Shown here one piece after another: positions 1-4,950 of a DNA stretch of 6,382 nt. This stretch comes from Elusimicrobiota bacterium (GTDB lineage: Bacteria; Elusimicrobiota; Elusimicrobia; O2-12-FULL-59-9), in assembly GCA_016206405.1 (NCBI GenBank), contig JACQRQ010000025.1:1-6382 (forward strand). The letters are read 5' to 3'. Below the pieces are notes generated by a model. It was not told where the DNA came from, searched no databases, and was given only the letters and a program-made list of their open reading frames with translations. Position numbers and translations under genes: made by a program. The first letter of the stretch is position 1, and the number at the start of each line of letters is the position of its first letter.

Positions 1-106
1 CCTGAACCTCCTGGAGGGTCAGGCGGACCTGCTCGGCCCGTTGTGGCGCTCTTCGTTTGAGGCTCCGATAGAGCCGGAGGAAGGAAGGACGAAACTCAAA
101 AGTCAC
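1..106 (-). CDS. RelE-like toxin, N-terminal fragment (cut by window edge)
   Basis: Directly after the TAG of the AbrB gene (108-110) and one spacer base, a GTG at 106-104 opens a frame that stays open for 35 codons to the window edge. The translation begins VTFEFRPSFLRLYRSLKRR. It resembles the start of the RelE-like toxin at 3859-4134: PSFLRLYRSLKRR here against PSYARSLRSIRDL there, with P, S, R, R and S at the same positions. RelE/ParE-family toxins usually begin with such a short strand and an Arg/Lys-rich helix. The 1-nt gap to the upstream AbrB antitoxin implies translational coupling, since no separate Shine-Dalgarno is visible. The catalytic C-terminal half lies outside the window, so the family call is inferred from position and the N-terminal match. 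It could also be a different small protein. Confidence 0.6.
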   Translation of the reverse strand, partial: MTFEFRPSFLRLYRSLKRRAPQRAEQVRLTLQEVQ

Positions 107-107
107 G

Positions 108-383
108 CTAAAGGGATTTTAGATATTTGGCTGCTTGCTCGGCGGAGCGGAAGACCTTCCCGCGGCCCCGAGTTCTGAGCTTCTCGATCTTGAACCACTC
201 CTTCTTGCTGAACCGAAGCGGCCTTTCCTTAAGGGTCACGGGGACCACCTCCACCCTCCCCTTGCGCAGACGGAAACCCACCTTGTCCACTCCGGGACGG
301 ATATGCAAGAGGTTTCGTATGGGACCGGGGATGGTGGCCTGCCCCTTGATGTTGGTCGAACTGATCCACAAAAACTCAGCCAT
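108..383 (-). CDS. AbrB/MazE-type (SpoVT-AbrB fold) antitoxin
   Basis: A 91-residue protein with an N-terminal AbrB swapped-hairpin DNA-binding domain (about residues 5-50). The hallmark stretch is KGQATIPGPIRNLL at 13-26, compared with the usual KGQVTIP..IR..L. The C-terminal tail (about 58-91, FSKKEW near its start) is basic and helical, as in antitoxins that wrap a toxin with their tail. I chose the ATG at 383 because AGGAGG (395-390) sits 6 nt upstream. The ATG at 389 directly abuts the AGGAGG, and the TTG at 443 is part of the -35 box. The gene is followed after 1 nt by a RelE-like toxin start, so its likely role is to neutralise that toxin and repress the operon. An orphan AbrB-type regulator is the alternative. 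The tail resembles that of the second AbrB protein at 4293-4565. Confidence 0.85.
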   Translation of the reverse strand: MAEFLWISSTNIKGQATIPGPIRNLLHIRPGVDKVGFRLRKGRVEVVPVTLKERPLRFSKKEWFKIEKLRTRGRGKVFRSAEQAAKYLKSL

Positions 384-389
384 AGACAT

Positions 390-395
390 CCTCCT
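390..395 (-). promoter_or_regulatory. Ribosome binding site deciding the AbrB start
   Basis: Read on the minus strand this is a perfect AGGAGG. It lies 6 nt before the ATG at 383 and directly against the ATG at 389. Only the former has workable spacing, which fixes the start of the protein at MAEFLW. Confidence 0.75.
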
Positions 396-414
396 AGGTA
401 TTACTTCTGTACTT

Positions 415-443
415 AGTATAACACGGGAGCGCGCCCTTTTCAA
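415..443 (-). promoter_or_regulatory. Sigma70-type promoter of the AbrB/toxin operon
   Basis: On the minus strand: TTGAAA (-35, 443-438), a 17-bp spacer, then an extended -10, TGT followed by TATACT (423-415). Both hexamers are one base off consensus. The predicted transcript start near 408 gives a leader of about 25 nt containing the AGGAGG site. Two direct TACTT copies (plus-strand 402-406 and 410-414) lie around the start site and may be part of an operator, but they are short. Confidence 0.75.
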
Positions 444-497
444 GGGGCCGCTTCAGACTCACCTGAAATGCGTTTCAACGGCAAGAGGAACGACGGG

Positions 498-1808
498 TTA
501 AACGGGTTCGGCGGTGAGGTCGTATTCGGAGGCCCCGACGACGCGGAGGTCGGCGAAGTCGCCGATGCGCAGGTAATGCTTGGCGGCGTCCACCAGGACT
601 TCGTTGTCCACCTCGGGCGAGTCGTGTTCGGTGCGGCCGATATAATCGCCGCCTTCCTTGCGATCAATCAAAACCTGGAATGTCTTGCCCACCTTGGCGG
701 CGTTAAGCTCCATTGAGATGCCCTGCTGCAGGGCCATGAGGGCCTGGGCGCGGCGCTTCTTCTCTTTGGCGGGGACCGAGTCGCGCAGGGAGAAGGCAAA
801 CGTGTTTTCTTCGTGTGAGTATTCGAAAACGCCGAGGCGATCAAAGCGCGTGTCGCGCACCCAATCGAGCATTTCCTCGTGTTCCTTGAGCGTCTCGCCG
901 GGGTAGCCGGTTATCAGCGTCGTGCGCAGAGCGATGCCCGGGACCTTGTCGCGTATGGCCGCGATGAGGCCGGTGGTCTTGGCCTTGGTGCTTCCCCGGC
1001 GCATGGATGCCAGAATCCGGTCGGAAACGTGCTGCAGCGGCATGTCCAAATACTTGCAGATATTGGAGCGCTCGCGCATGACGTCTAAGACGTCGTCTGG
1101 AAATCCGGCAGGGAAGGCGTAGTGCAGGCGGATCCAACCGATGTCCTCCACGTCCGAGAGCGCCTTGAGCAAATCGGCCAAGCGGCGCTTGCCGTACAAG
1201 TCCAGGCCGTAGTAAGTCGAGTCCTGCGCGATCAGCAACAGCTCGCGCGCGCCGCCCGCGGCCAGACGCTTGGATTGCTCGACCAGCGTTTCCAGCGGAA
1301 TCGAGACGTGGCGCCCGCGCATAAGCGGGATCGCGCAAAAAGAGCAGGGGCGGTCGCAGCCTTCCGAGATTTTGAAATAGGCGAAGTGCCGCGGCGTCGT
1401 GAGCAGGCGCTCGCCGACGAGCTCATGCTTGTAGTCGGCTTTCAAGGTCTTGAGCAGCCGGGGCAGGTCGCCCGTGCCGAAGTAGGCGTCCACTTCCGGG
1501 ATTTCCTTTTCCAGGTCGCCCTTGTAGCGCTCCGACAGGCAGCCGGTGACGATGAGCTTCTGGACGAAGCCTCTTTTTTTGGCGTCCGCGTAGCGCAAAA
1601 TCGCGTCGATAGACTCCTGCTTGGCGGCGCCGATGAAGCCGCAGGTGTTGATGATGACGATGGCCGCGTCGTCGGGATCGGTCTCGTGCTCCACCTCGAA
1701 TTTATTGGCCTTGAGCTGTCCCATCAAAACCTCCGAATCATAAAGGTTTTTTGAGCAGCCCAGGGTGACGACGTGGACTTTGTTTTTCTTGAGGGTTCTG
1801 GCGCGCAT
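498..1808 (-). CDS. rimO: Ribosomal protein uS12 methylthiotransferase RimO
   Basis: A 436-residue radical SAM methylthiotransferase that adds a methylthio group to the conserved aspartate of ribosomal protein uS12 (S12, RpsL), using two 4Fe-4S clusters in the cytoplasm. The N-terminal UPF0004/MTTase domain (about 11-125) has its three cluster cysteines at C18 (LGCSKN), C56 (NTCGF) and C90 (TGCLSE). The radical SAM core (about 140-365) has the CX3CX2C motif at C151, C155 and C158. A TRAM domain closes the protein (about 373-430). The LGCSKN and TGCLSER wording and the absence of a MiaB-type insertion favour RimO over the tRNA enzyme MiaB. Length is normal and no key residue is missing. The ATG at 1808 is 10 codons before the conserved KVHVVTLGCSKN start; no clear Shine-Dalgarno is visible. 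A promoter lies about 55 nt upstream. Confidence 0.95.
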   Translation of the reverse strand: MRARTLKKNKVHVVTLGCSKNLYDSEVLMGQLKANKFEVEHETDPDDAAIVIINTCGFIGAAKQESIDAILRYADAKKRGFVQKLIVTGCLSERYKGDLEKEIPEVDAYFGTGDLPRLLKTLKADYKHELVGERLLTTPRHFAYFKISEGCDRPCSFCAIPLMRGRHVSIPLETLVEQSKRLAAGGARELLLIAQDSTYYGLDLYGKRRLADLLKALSDVEDIGWIRLHYAFPAGFPDDVLDVMRERSNICKYLDMPLQHVSDRILASMRRGSTKAKTTGLIAAIRDKVPGIALRTTLITGYPGETLKEHEEMLDWVRDTRFDRLGVFEYSHEENTFAFSLRDSVPAKEKKRRAQALMALQQGISMELNAAKVGKTFQVLIDRKEGGDYIGRTEHDSPEVDNEVLVDAAKHYLRIGDFADLRVVGASEYDLTAEPV

Positions 1809-1862
1809 GAATGATCAGATTGTTTTGAAACCGGCGCGTTGAGGCAAGCGCAGTCTAAGAGT

Positions 1863-1871
1863 ATTATACCA
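1863..1871 (-). promoter_or_regulatory. Extended -10 promoter element for rimO
   Basis: Read on the minus strand this is TGG followed by a perfect TATAAT. No good -35 sits 16-18 bp upstream, which is normal for extended -10 promoters. The transcript would start near 1857, leaving a leader of about 50 nt before the rimO ATG. rimO can therefore be expressed independently of the upstream TPR gene. Confidence 0.6.
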
Positions 1872-1922
1872 CACCCGAATACGCGCGTTCCGCTCAGGCA
1901 TCAACTGGCGGCCCACTCACTG

Positions 1923-3782
1923 TCATGGCAGGGTGGCGGGTAAGAATTTCAAGGCGTTCTCGCTCCTGCAAGAGATTCGTTTGCGCCCGTCCACTACCTC
2001 CTCCTCCAGTTCCAGCAACTGCAATGTTCCGTCGCGCCAGCCGATTCCAGCGATAATGGGGGGTTTGGAAAGGGTCGGGAAGTCCATGCTGATGAGATCA
2101 CATTGCATCTCGGCCCCCTCGAAGGAGAGGGCCACGCTGTACCTGATCGGCACCTCGCCAACACGGGCCTCCAAGGGATCGAAATATGACCAACGCCCTT
2201 CAGGGTCCAGGTAGGTCCCCTGCATGATCTGGAACGCTGCCCATCGGGCGACAGCCTCCTCTATATCGTTTCCTGCGTAAAATTCCAGGCGGACGTAGCG
2301 CCGTGGAGGTCCTCCCCCAATAGAAAGTTCGACTTCTCCTTTCGAATTCCCGCTTTCTGGAATCACGCTTAGCCGGAGCACGGGCCACTTCCCTCCGGAC
2401 TTAGACGTCAACTCGCCCTCTCCACCGGCAATCACAAGCGTAGAAGTTCGCGGCGCCTTAGAAATCACTTTTTTAGACAAAGAGTATTTTCTCTCCTCGC
2501 CGGCCTCCTGCACGATCAAAGTGGCCCCGCCGGCGTCCTCCTTCTCGCCGAATTGGAGGTAGAACCAGCCCCAGGGCCCCAGGAGTTGGTCCAAAACGCG
2601 ATAAACGCTGCGCTCCGCCTGAATCGTCTCAACGGCGGGCTTGAGAATCCAAAGTCCCCTGAGATCGGAAGGATCAAGGTTGTTGCCGCGCGACAACGAG
2701 CCAAAAGCCAAGGTCCGGTCAAAAGCCGGCTGCACGTGTTTTAGCAGCTCCTGCGTGCGCGTCCGCGTCTCGGGCGCGGCGATCCCCCACATGTCGAGGC
2801 GTGCCGCTTCATTTTCAGCCTCCTCGGGCGACCCAGCGGCTTCAAGCTTTTTCAAGCGGTCGAAGCCTTCCAAATCGGCCTGAAGTCGTTGTTCGTATTC
2901 CATCGCCACCTTCAAATCGCGCGCCGCATGAAACCTGCCGATCTTGGCGCCTGCGAGTCCGACCTTGCCCGCATCATAGACTTCGTCTCTCGCGCGGCCA
3001 TGGAACCACTTCGGTTGTGCCGGCCTGATATCCCATAGTCCGCCCGGAAAAAGGACGTGCAGATCACTCAACTCTTGGGAAAGCTCCGTGATGGGAAGCA
3101 CCAAAACGCCCATGCCATAACACCACGCCGCCTGTCCAAAGGACTGCAAGTCCCGGTAGGTCTTCACGCAAGCGATATAGGCTGACAGCTCGCTGGGGTC
3201 CCTTTCCAAGGCGGCTGCGATATCTTCTAACGCCCGCGCATTGTCCTTGGCCAAATTCCGCGCGATGGCCCGCGCGGCGAGAAGCAATGCGGCATCCTGG
3301 GGCCTGAGATTGAGGGCCCTGCCGAAATCAAGCGCGGCCTTCTCGTAGCGGCCGTTGAACAGGTAGAGGTCGCCCCGAAGAATGAAGCTTTCCGGATCTT
3401 CTGAGGCCCCGAACCGGATCGCTTGGTTAACGTCTTCCAAGGCTTGCAGGTCCTCTCGCAACTGAAAGTGCAGACGGGCACGCTCTTTGTGCAGCTCGGC
3501 CGACTGGGGATAATCCGCGATGGCCAGGCTCAAAAGGCTGATCGCCAGGCGGTAATGATGTTCTTTCTGCAGCGGCAGTTGCCTGACATAACGGACGACC
3601 GCCTCTGTGTCGCCCAGGTCCACCTGCTCCGACACACGCGCCTTGTCCAAGGTGCGGCGTCCCTCGCCGACCGCAAAGACCGTGGATATCGGCTCGTGGG
3701 ATGGGATGGCGGCTTTCAACGGCAGTGCTAGCAGGCATAAGAGACTTTGCACAACACACAAGCGTTTAAAATCAGTTTGCAT
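1923..3782 (-). CDS. Secreted TPR-repeat protein with unrecognised C-terminal region
   Basis: A 619-residue protein when started at the ATG at 3782. This start gives a good Sec signal peptide: K/R near residues 6-7, a hydrophobic run at about 8-22, and a likely cut after PLKA (24). The longer frame from 3845 adds a Ser/Gly/Lys-rich stretch ahead of the signal peptide and is unlikely. Residues about 91-229 hold four TPR units, each opening with a P-x-[SD]-type turn and a helix pair, and perhaps one more at about 60-90. TPRs mediate protein-protein contacts. The part from about 250 to 619 matches nothing I recognise; it is rich in short beta-like stretches and Trp/Gly (for example GPWGWFYLQFGE), suggesting a beta-rich sensor or binding domain. 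It is probably periplasmic or surface exposed. It lies 76 nt after the toxin gene and 114 nt before rimO, with no visible functional tie to either. Confidence 0.75.
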   Translation of the reverse strand: MQTDFKRLCVVQSLLCLLALPLKAAIPSHEPISTVFAVGEGRRTLDKARVSEQVDLGDTEAVVRYVRQLPLQKEHHYRLAISLLSLAIADYPQSAELHKERARLHFQLREDLQALEDVNQAIRFGASEDPESFILRGDLYLFNGRYEKAALDFGRALNLRPQDAALLLAARAIARNLAKDNARALEDIAAALERDPSELSAYIACVKTYRDLQSFGQAAWCYGMGVLVLPITELSQELSDLHVLFPGGLWDIRPAQPKWFHGRARDEVYDAGKVGLAGAKIGRFHAARDLKVAMEYEQRLQADLEGFDRLKKLEAAGSPEEAENEAARLDMWGIAAPETRTRTQELLKHVQPAFDRTLAFGSLSRGNNLDPSDLRGLWILKPAVETIQAERSVYRVLDQLLGPWGWFYLQFGEKEDAGGATLIVQEAGEERKYSLSKKVISKAPRTSTLVIAGGEGELTSKSGGKWPVLRLSVIPESGNSKGEVELSIGGGPPRRYVRLEFYAGNDIEEAVARWAAFQIMQGTYLDPEGRWSYFDPLEARVGEVPIRYSVALSFEGAEMQCDLISMDFPTLSKPPIIAGIGWRDGTLQLLELEEEVVDGRKRISCRSENALKFLPATLP

Positions 3783-3803
3783 ATCCTTTCCACCCGTCAC
3801 CGA

Positions 3804-3829
3804 CGATGAGGACTTCCCCCCACTCATCG
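3804..3829. repeat. Inverted repeat in the leader of the TPR gene
   Basis: CGATGAG (3804-3810) and CTCATCG (3823-3829) form a perfect 7-bp stem around a 12-nt, C-rich loop (G-rich on the minus strand). It lies between the toxin stop and the TPR start, about 20 nt upstream of the ATG. No T-tract follows on either strand, so it is not a standard terminator. It may shape the TPR leader RNA, or be chance. Confidence 0.35.
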
Positions 3830-3858
3830 CCAAAACCGTTTCCAAGTCGCCTTTAGAT

Positions 3859-4134
3859 TTACTTCAAGCTGCGTTTAATGTCCTCGTGCGTTCCGGCGAC
3901 AAGGAAAACGACTAGATCGCCTTTCCAGGAAAAAAGAACCCGGTCCTGCAGGGATGACCGGATTTCCCATATATGGCCGCGCAATTTCTTTAATCCCAAG
4001 CCTTGGGACGGGGGCGTGCGCTTTTCGAAACAGGCGATCAGATGGGAGACAGTCTGATGGATGGCTTCCAACCGTCTTAAGTCGCGGATGGAGCGCAGAC
4101 TCCGCGCATAGGACGGGAGTTCAGAATATCGCAT
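3859..4134 (-). CDS. RelE/ParE-family toxin
   Basis: A 91-residue protein with the general shape of a RelE-like type II toxin, which typically cuts mRNA on the ribosome. It has an Arg-rich N-terminal helix pair (about 9-38), then LKKLRGHIWEIR (48-59), the strand DRVLFSW (64-70), and the closing strand LVVFLVAGTHEDIKRSL (74-90). The LRG.IWEIR...RVLF pattern followed by AGTHEDI is typical of the family; R59, R65 and H83 are candidate active-site residues, by analogy only. The ATG at 4134 is preferred over the adjoining TTG at 4137. The AAGAG 5 nt upstream is a weak ribosome site. The likely partner is the AbrB protein at 4293-4565, now 158 nt away because of a palindrome-rich insertion. No intact promoter of its own is evident. 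Confidence 0.75.
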   Translation of the reverse strand: MRYSELPSYARSLRSIRDLRRLEAIHQTVSHLIACFEKRTPPSQGLGLKKLRGHIWEIRSSLQDRVLFSWKGDLVVFLVAGTHEDIKRSLK

Positions 4135-4141
4135 CAAACTC

Positions 4142-4145
4142 TTAG
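4142..4145. repeat. Left TTAG copy, putative target-site duplication
   Basis: TTAG lies directly against the left inverted terminus CCCGAA of the small element. The identical tetramer abuts the right terminus at 4293-4296. Four bases alone are weak evidence; the abutting position at both ends, and the operon restored on deletion, give it weight. Confidence 0.55.
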
Positions 4146-4151
4146 CCCGAA

Positions 4152-4212
4152 AACCTCAGTTGCGGCCTCTTTCTCTTCTGAAAGTGCCGCACAACATTAT
4201 GCAACTGAGGTT
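4152..4212. repeat. 12-bp perfect inverted repeat inside the mini-element
   Basis: AACCTCAGTTGC (4152-4163) is repeated perfectly inverted as GCAACTGAGGTT (4201-4212), with a 37-nt spacer. A competing inner pair, TGCGGC (4161-4166) with GCCGCA (4186-4191), could form an alternative hairpin. In RNA this structure would sit in the leader directly upstream of the RelE-like toxin. Confidence 0.85.
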
Positions 4213-4234
4213 GCGCCTGCGGCGCCGGACAACC

Positions 4235-4257
4235 CCGTCGCTGTTTTACAGCGACGG
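4235..4257. repeat. 10-bp hairpin with 3-nt loop inside the mini-element
   Basis: CCGTCGCTGT (4235-4244), loop TTT, then ACAGCGACGG (4248-4257), a perfect stem. No U-tract follows on either strand, so it is a stable hairpin but not a typical intrinsic terminator. Confidence 0.85.
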
Positions 4258-4266
4258 CCCTGCGGG

Positions 4267-4290
4267 CGAATTCCCCAACTGGGGAATTCG
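4267..4290. repeat. 11-bp near-continuous palindrome beside the antitoxin stop
   Basis: CGAATTCCCCA (4267-4277), two bases (AC), then TGGGGAATTCG (4280-4290). It overlaps the right terminus of the mini-element and begins 2 nt after the AbrB stop codon on the minus strand. As a strong stem just behind the antitoxin gene it could block 3'-end decay or slow transcription into the toxin. No T-run follows. Confidence 0.85.
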
Positions 4291-4292
4291 GG

Positions 4293-4296
4293 TTAG
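4293..4296. repeat. Right TTAG copy, putative target-site duplication
   Basis: This TTAG abuts the right terminus TTCGGG and matches the copy at 4142-4145. On the minus strand it reads CTAA and supplies the TAA stop codon of the AbrB gene, so the insertion left the antitoxin reading frame intact. Confidence 0.55.
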
Positions 4297-4565
4297 CGAG
4301 TCAAGCGGCGATGGCGCCTCAGAAATTCTTTGGCGGGGGAGGTTTTCTTTGCGCGGCTCTCGGACAAGCGCAGCATTTTCGCCCACTCGTCTTCCGTAAA
4401 GGGGTCCGCCTGAGGAGTGATTTCGGCCTTAGTCAGGAACACCTTGGATCCATCCGCCACAAAACCTATGATTTCTCCCTTGTTGCGGATGCCCAAGATG
4501 TCCCGCACTTTTTTGGGAAGGGTGACCTGAAATTTGGCCCCCACGTGGCTGCTCCATGTCTGCAT
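4293..4565 (-). CDS. AbrB/MazE-type antitoxin (second copy of the family)
   Basis: A 90-residue protein with an N-terminal AbrB domain (about 5-50) whose signature is GAKFQVTLPKKVRDILGI (9-26). This is the part that pairs two subunits into the DNA-binding fold. The C-terminal tail (about 55-90, FTEDEW then Arg/Lys-rich) is the expected toxin-binding segment and shares the F-x-x-x-E-W-x-K pattern with the AbrB protein at 108-383. The ATG at 4565 is preceded, 5 nt away, by GGGGGG, a passable ribosome site. A promoter with an embedded palindrome lies upstream, consistent with self-repression. The RelE-like toxin downstream is its probable partner, now separated by the mini-element. The stop codon TAA lies in the flanking CTAA repeat. 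A free-standing AbrB regulator is the alternative. Confidence 0.85.
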   Translation of the reverse strand: MQTWSSHVGAKFQVTLPKKVRDILGIRNKGEIIGFVADGSKVFLTKAEITPQADPFTEDEWAKMLRLSESRAKKTSPAKEFLRRHRRLTR

Positions 4566-4586
4566 AAGGTCCCCCCAAGTACGTAT

Positions 4587-4610
4587 TTCCTACTAGTAGT
4601 ATAGTAGGAA
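4587..4610. promoter_or_regulatory. Operator palindrome over the AbrB promoter
   Basis: TTCCTACTA (4587-4595) and TAGTAGGAA (4602-4610) form a perfect 9-bp inverted repeat with the 6-bp spacer GTAGTA. It covers the -10 box and the probable transcript start of the AbrB gene. Self-repression by the antitoxin or toxin-antitoxin complex is the natural reading; which protein binds is not shown by sequence. Confidence 0.75.
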
Positions 4611-4626
4611 TCTTCCTCCCCGTCAA
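4598..4626 (-). promoter_or_regulatory. Sigma70-type promoter of the second AbrB/toxin operon
   Basis: On the minus strand: TTGACG (-35, 4626-4621), exactly 17 bp, then TATACT (-10, 4603-4598). Both hexamers are one base off consensus. The start site near 4590 gives a leader of about 25 nt with the GGGGGG ribosome site. Confidence 0.75.
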
Positions 4627-4672
4627 TGCTTCTGCCGCGTTCGGCGCATTTTAAATGATTCGATGCGTCCCA

Positions 4673-4702
4673 TTGCGGAATCGTACTATATCTGGTACGA
4701 TT
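4673..4702 (+). promoter_or_regulatory. yefM-yoeB promoter with operator between -35 and -10
   Basis: TTGCGG (-35, 4673-4678), 17 bp, then extended -10 TGG + TACGAT (4693-4701). The inverted repeat AATCGTAC (4679-4686) / GTACGATT (4695-4702), 8-bp spacer, fills the spacer and the -10 box. YefM-YoeB operators in E. coli are palindromes with TGTACA cores; here the arms carry GTAC. The start site would fall at about 4708, on the A of the yefM ATG. A second -10-like TACTAT (4684-4689) is possible but lacks a good -35. Confidence 0.65.
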
Positions 4703-4707
4703 TTAGC

Positions 4708-4950
4708 ATGACCACTTTAACAACCAGCCAGGCCCGGGCGCGGCTCTTCCAGCTTGTGGATGAGGCCGTGATGTCCCATAAACCGGTGCAGATCAAGGGG
4801 CGCCGCTCCTCCGCGGTTCTCATCGCCTCCGAGGATTGGGATGCGATCCAGGAGACGCTTTATCTATTGTCCATCCCAGGCATGCGCAAGTCCCTTCTTA
4901 AGGGCATGAAGACCCCCTTGAGCAAGTGCTCCAAGAGGCTGCCCTGGTAA
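4708..4950 (+). CDS. yefM: YefM/Phd-family antitoxin
   Basis: An 80-residue antitoxin of the Phd/YefM family. The N-terminal half folds into the DNA-binding dimer: MTTLTTSQARARLFQLVDEA opens it, followed by the strand pair PVQIKGRRSSAVLIASEDWD (41 or so to the W). The C-terminal half (about 50-80, YLLSIPGMRKSLLKGMKTPL then CSKRLPW) is the toxin-wrapping tail. It is full length for the family (about 80-85). I start it at the ATG at 4708 because the family begins near the T-x-S-x-A-R motif; the in-frame ATG at 4663 would run through the promoter and operator. No Shine-Dalgarno precedes 4708, in line with a possible leaderless transcript. It overlaps the yoeB frame, as usual for these pairs. It would neutralise YoeB and, with it, repress the operon. 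Confidence 0.92.
   Translation: MTTLTTSQARARLFQLVDEAVMSHKPVQIKGRRSSAVLIASEDWDAIQETLYLLSIPGMRKSLLKGMKTPLSKCSKRLPW

Larger units (their letters stand above)
4146..4292. mobile_element. MITE-like palindromic mini-element (147 bp)
   Basis: The left end reads CCCGAAAACCTC and the right end, reverse complemented, reads CCCGAATTCCCC: the outer six bases match perfectly, and 9 of 12 overall. Direct TTAG copies flank both ends. The body encodes no credible protein and is packed with three perfect inverted repeats (4152-4212, 4235-4257, 4267-4290). It sits exactly between the AbrB antitoxin stop and the RelE-like toxin start. Removing it with one TTAG leaves a 7-nt gap, comparable to the 1-nt gap of the similar pair at the left edge. 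Short terminal repeats, a 4-bp duplication, no coding capacity and strong secondary structure fit a non-autonomous element mobilised in trans. A YTAR-like 4-bp target is reminiscent of some IS5-group elements, but the transposase family is a guess. Confidence 0.6.

Noticed and set aside
384..443. N-terminal extension of the AbrB protein from a TTG at 443
   Set aside because: The TTG is the first half of the -35 box TTGAAA, and the extension would translate through the promoter; AGGAGG supports the ATG at 383.
440..497. rimO terminator from the TTCAG/CTGAA and CCCTT/AAGGG repeats
   Set aside because: Stems are only 5 bp, no T-run follows, and the second one overlaps the AbrB promoter.
1122..1754. 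Plus-strand frame of 210 residues opposite rimO
   Set aside because: It is a shadow frame of the GC-rich rimO coding strand, with Arg/Ala/Gly-rich content and no motif.
3783..3845. 21-residue extension of the TPR protein from 3845
   Set aside because: It is Ser/Gly/Lys-rich and would bury the signal peptide; the start at 3782 gives a clean signal peptide.
4140..4300. Integron attC site between antitoxin and toxin
   Set aside because: The hairpins look suggestive, but no proper GTTRRRY/RYYYAAC pair could be found at the ends; nearest strings deviate at required positions.
4160..4399. Plus-strand frame of 79 residues
   Set aside because: It runs through the palindromic element and antisense to the AbrB gene; the protein is low complexity and has no recognisable motif.
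4663..4707. Earlier yefM start at 4663
   Set aside because: It would run through the operator and promoter and is not expected for the family, which starts near the T-x-S-x-A-R motif.
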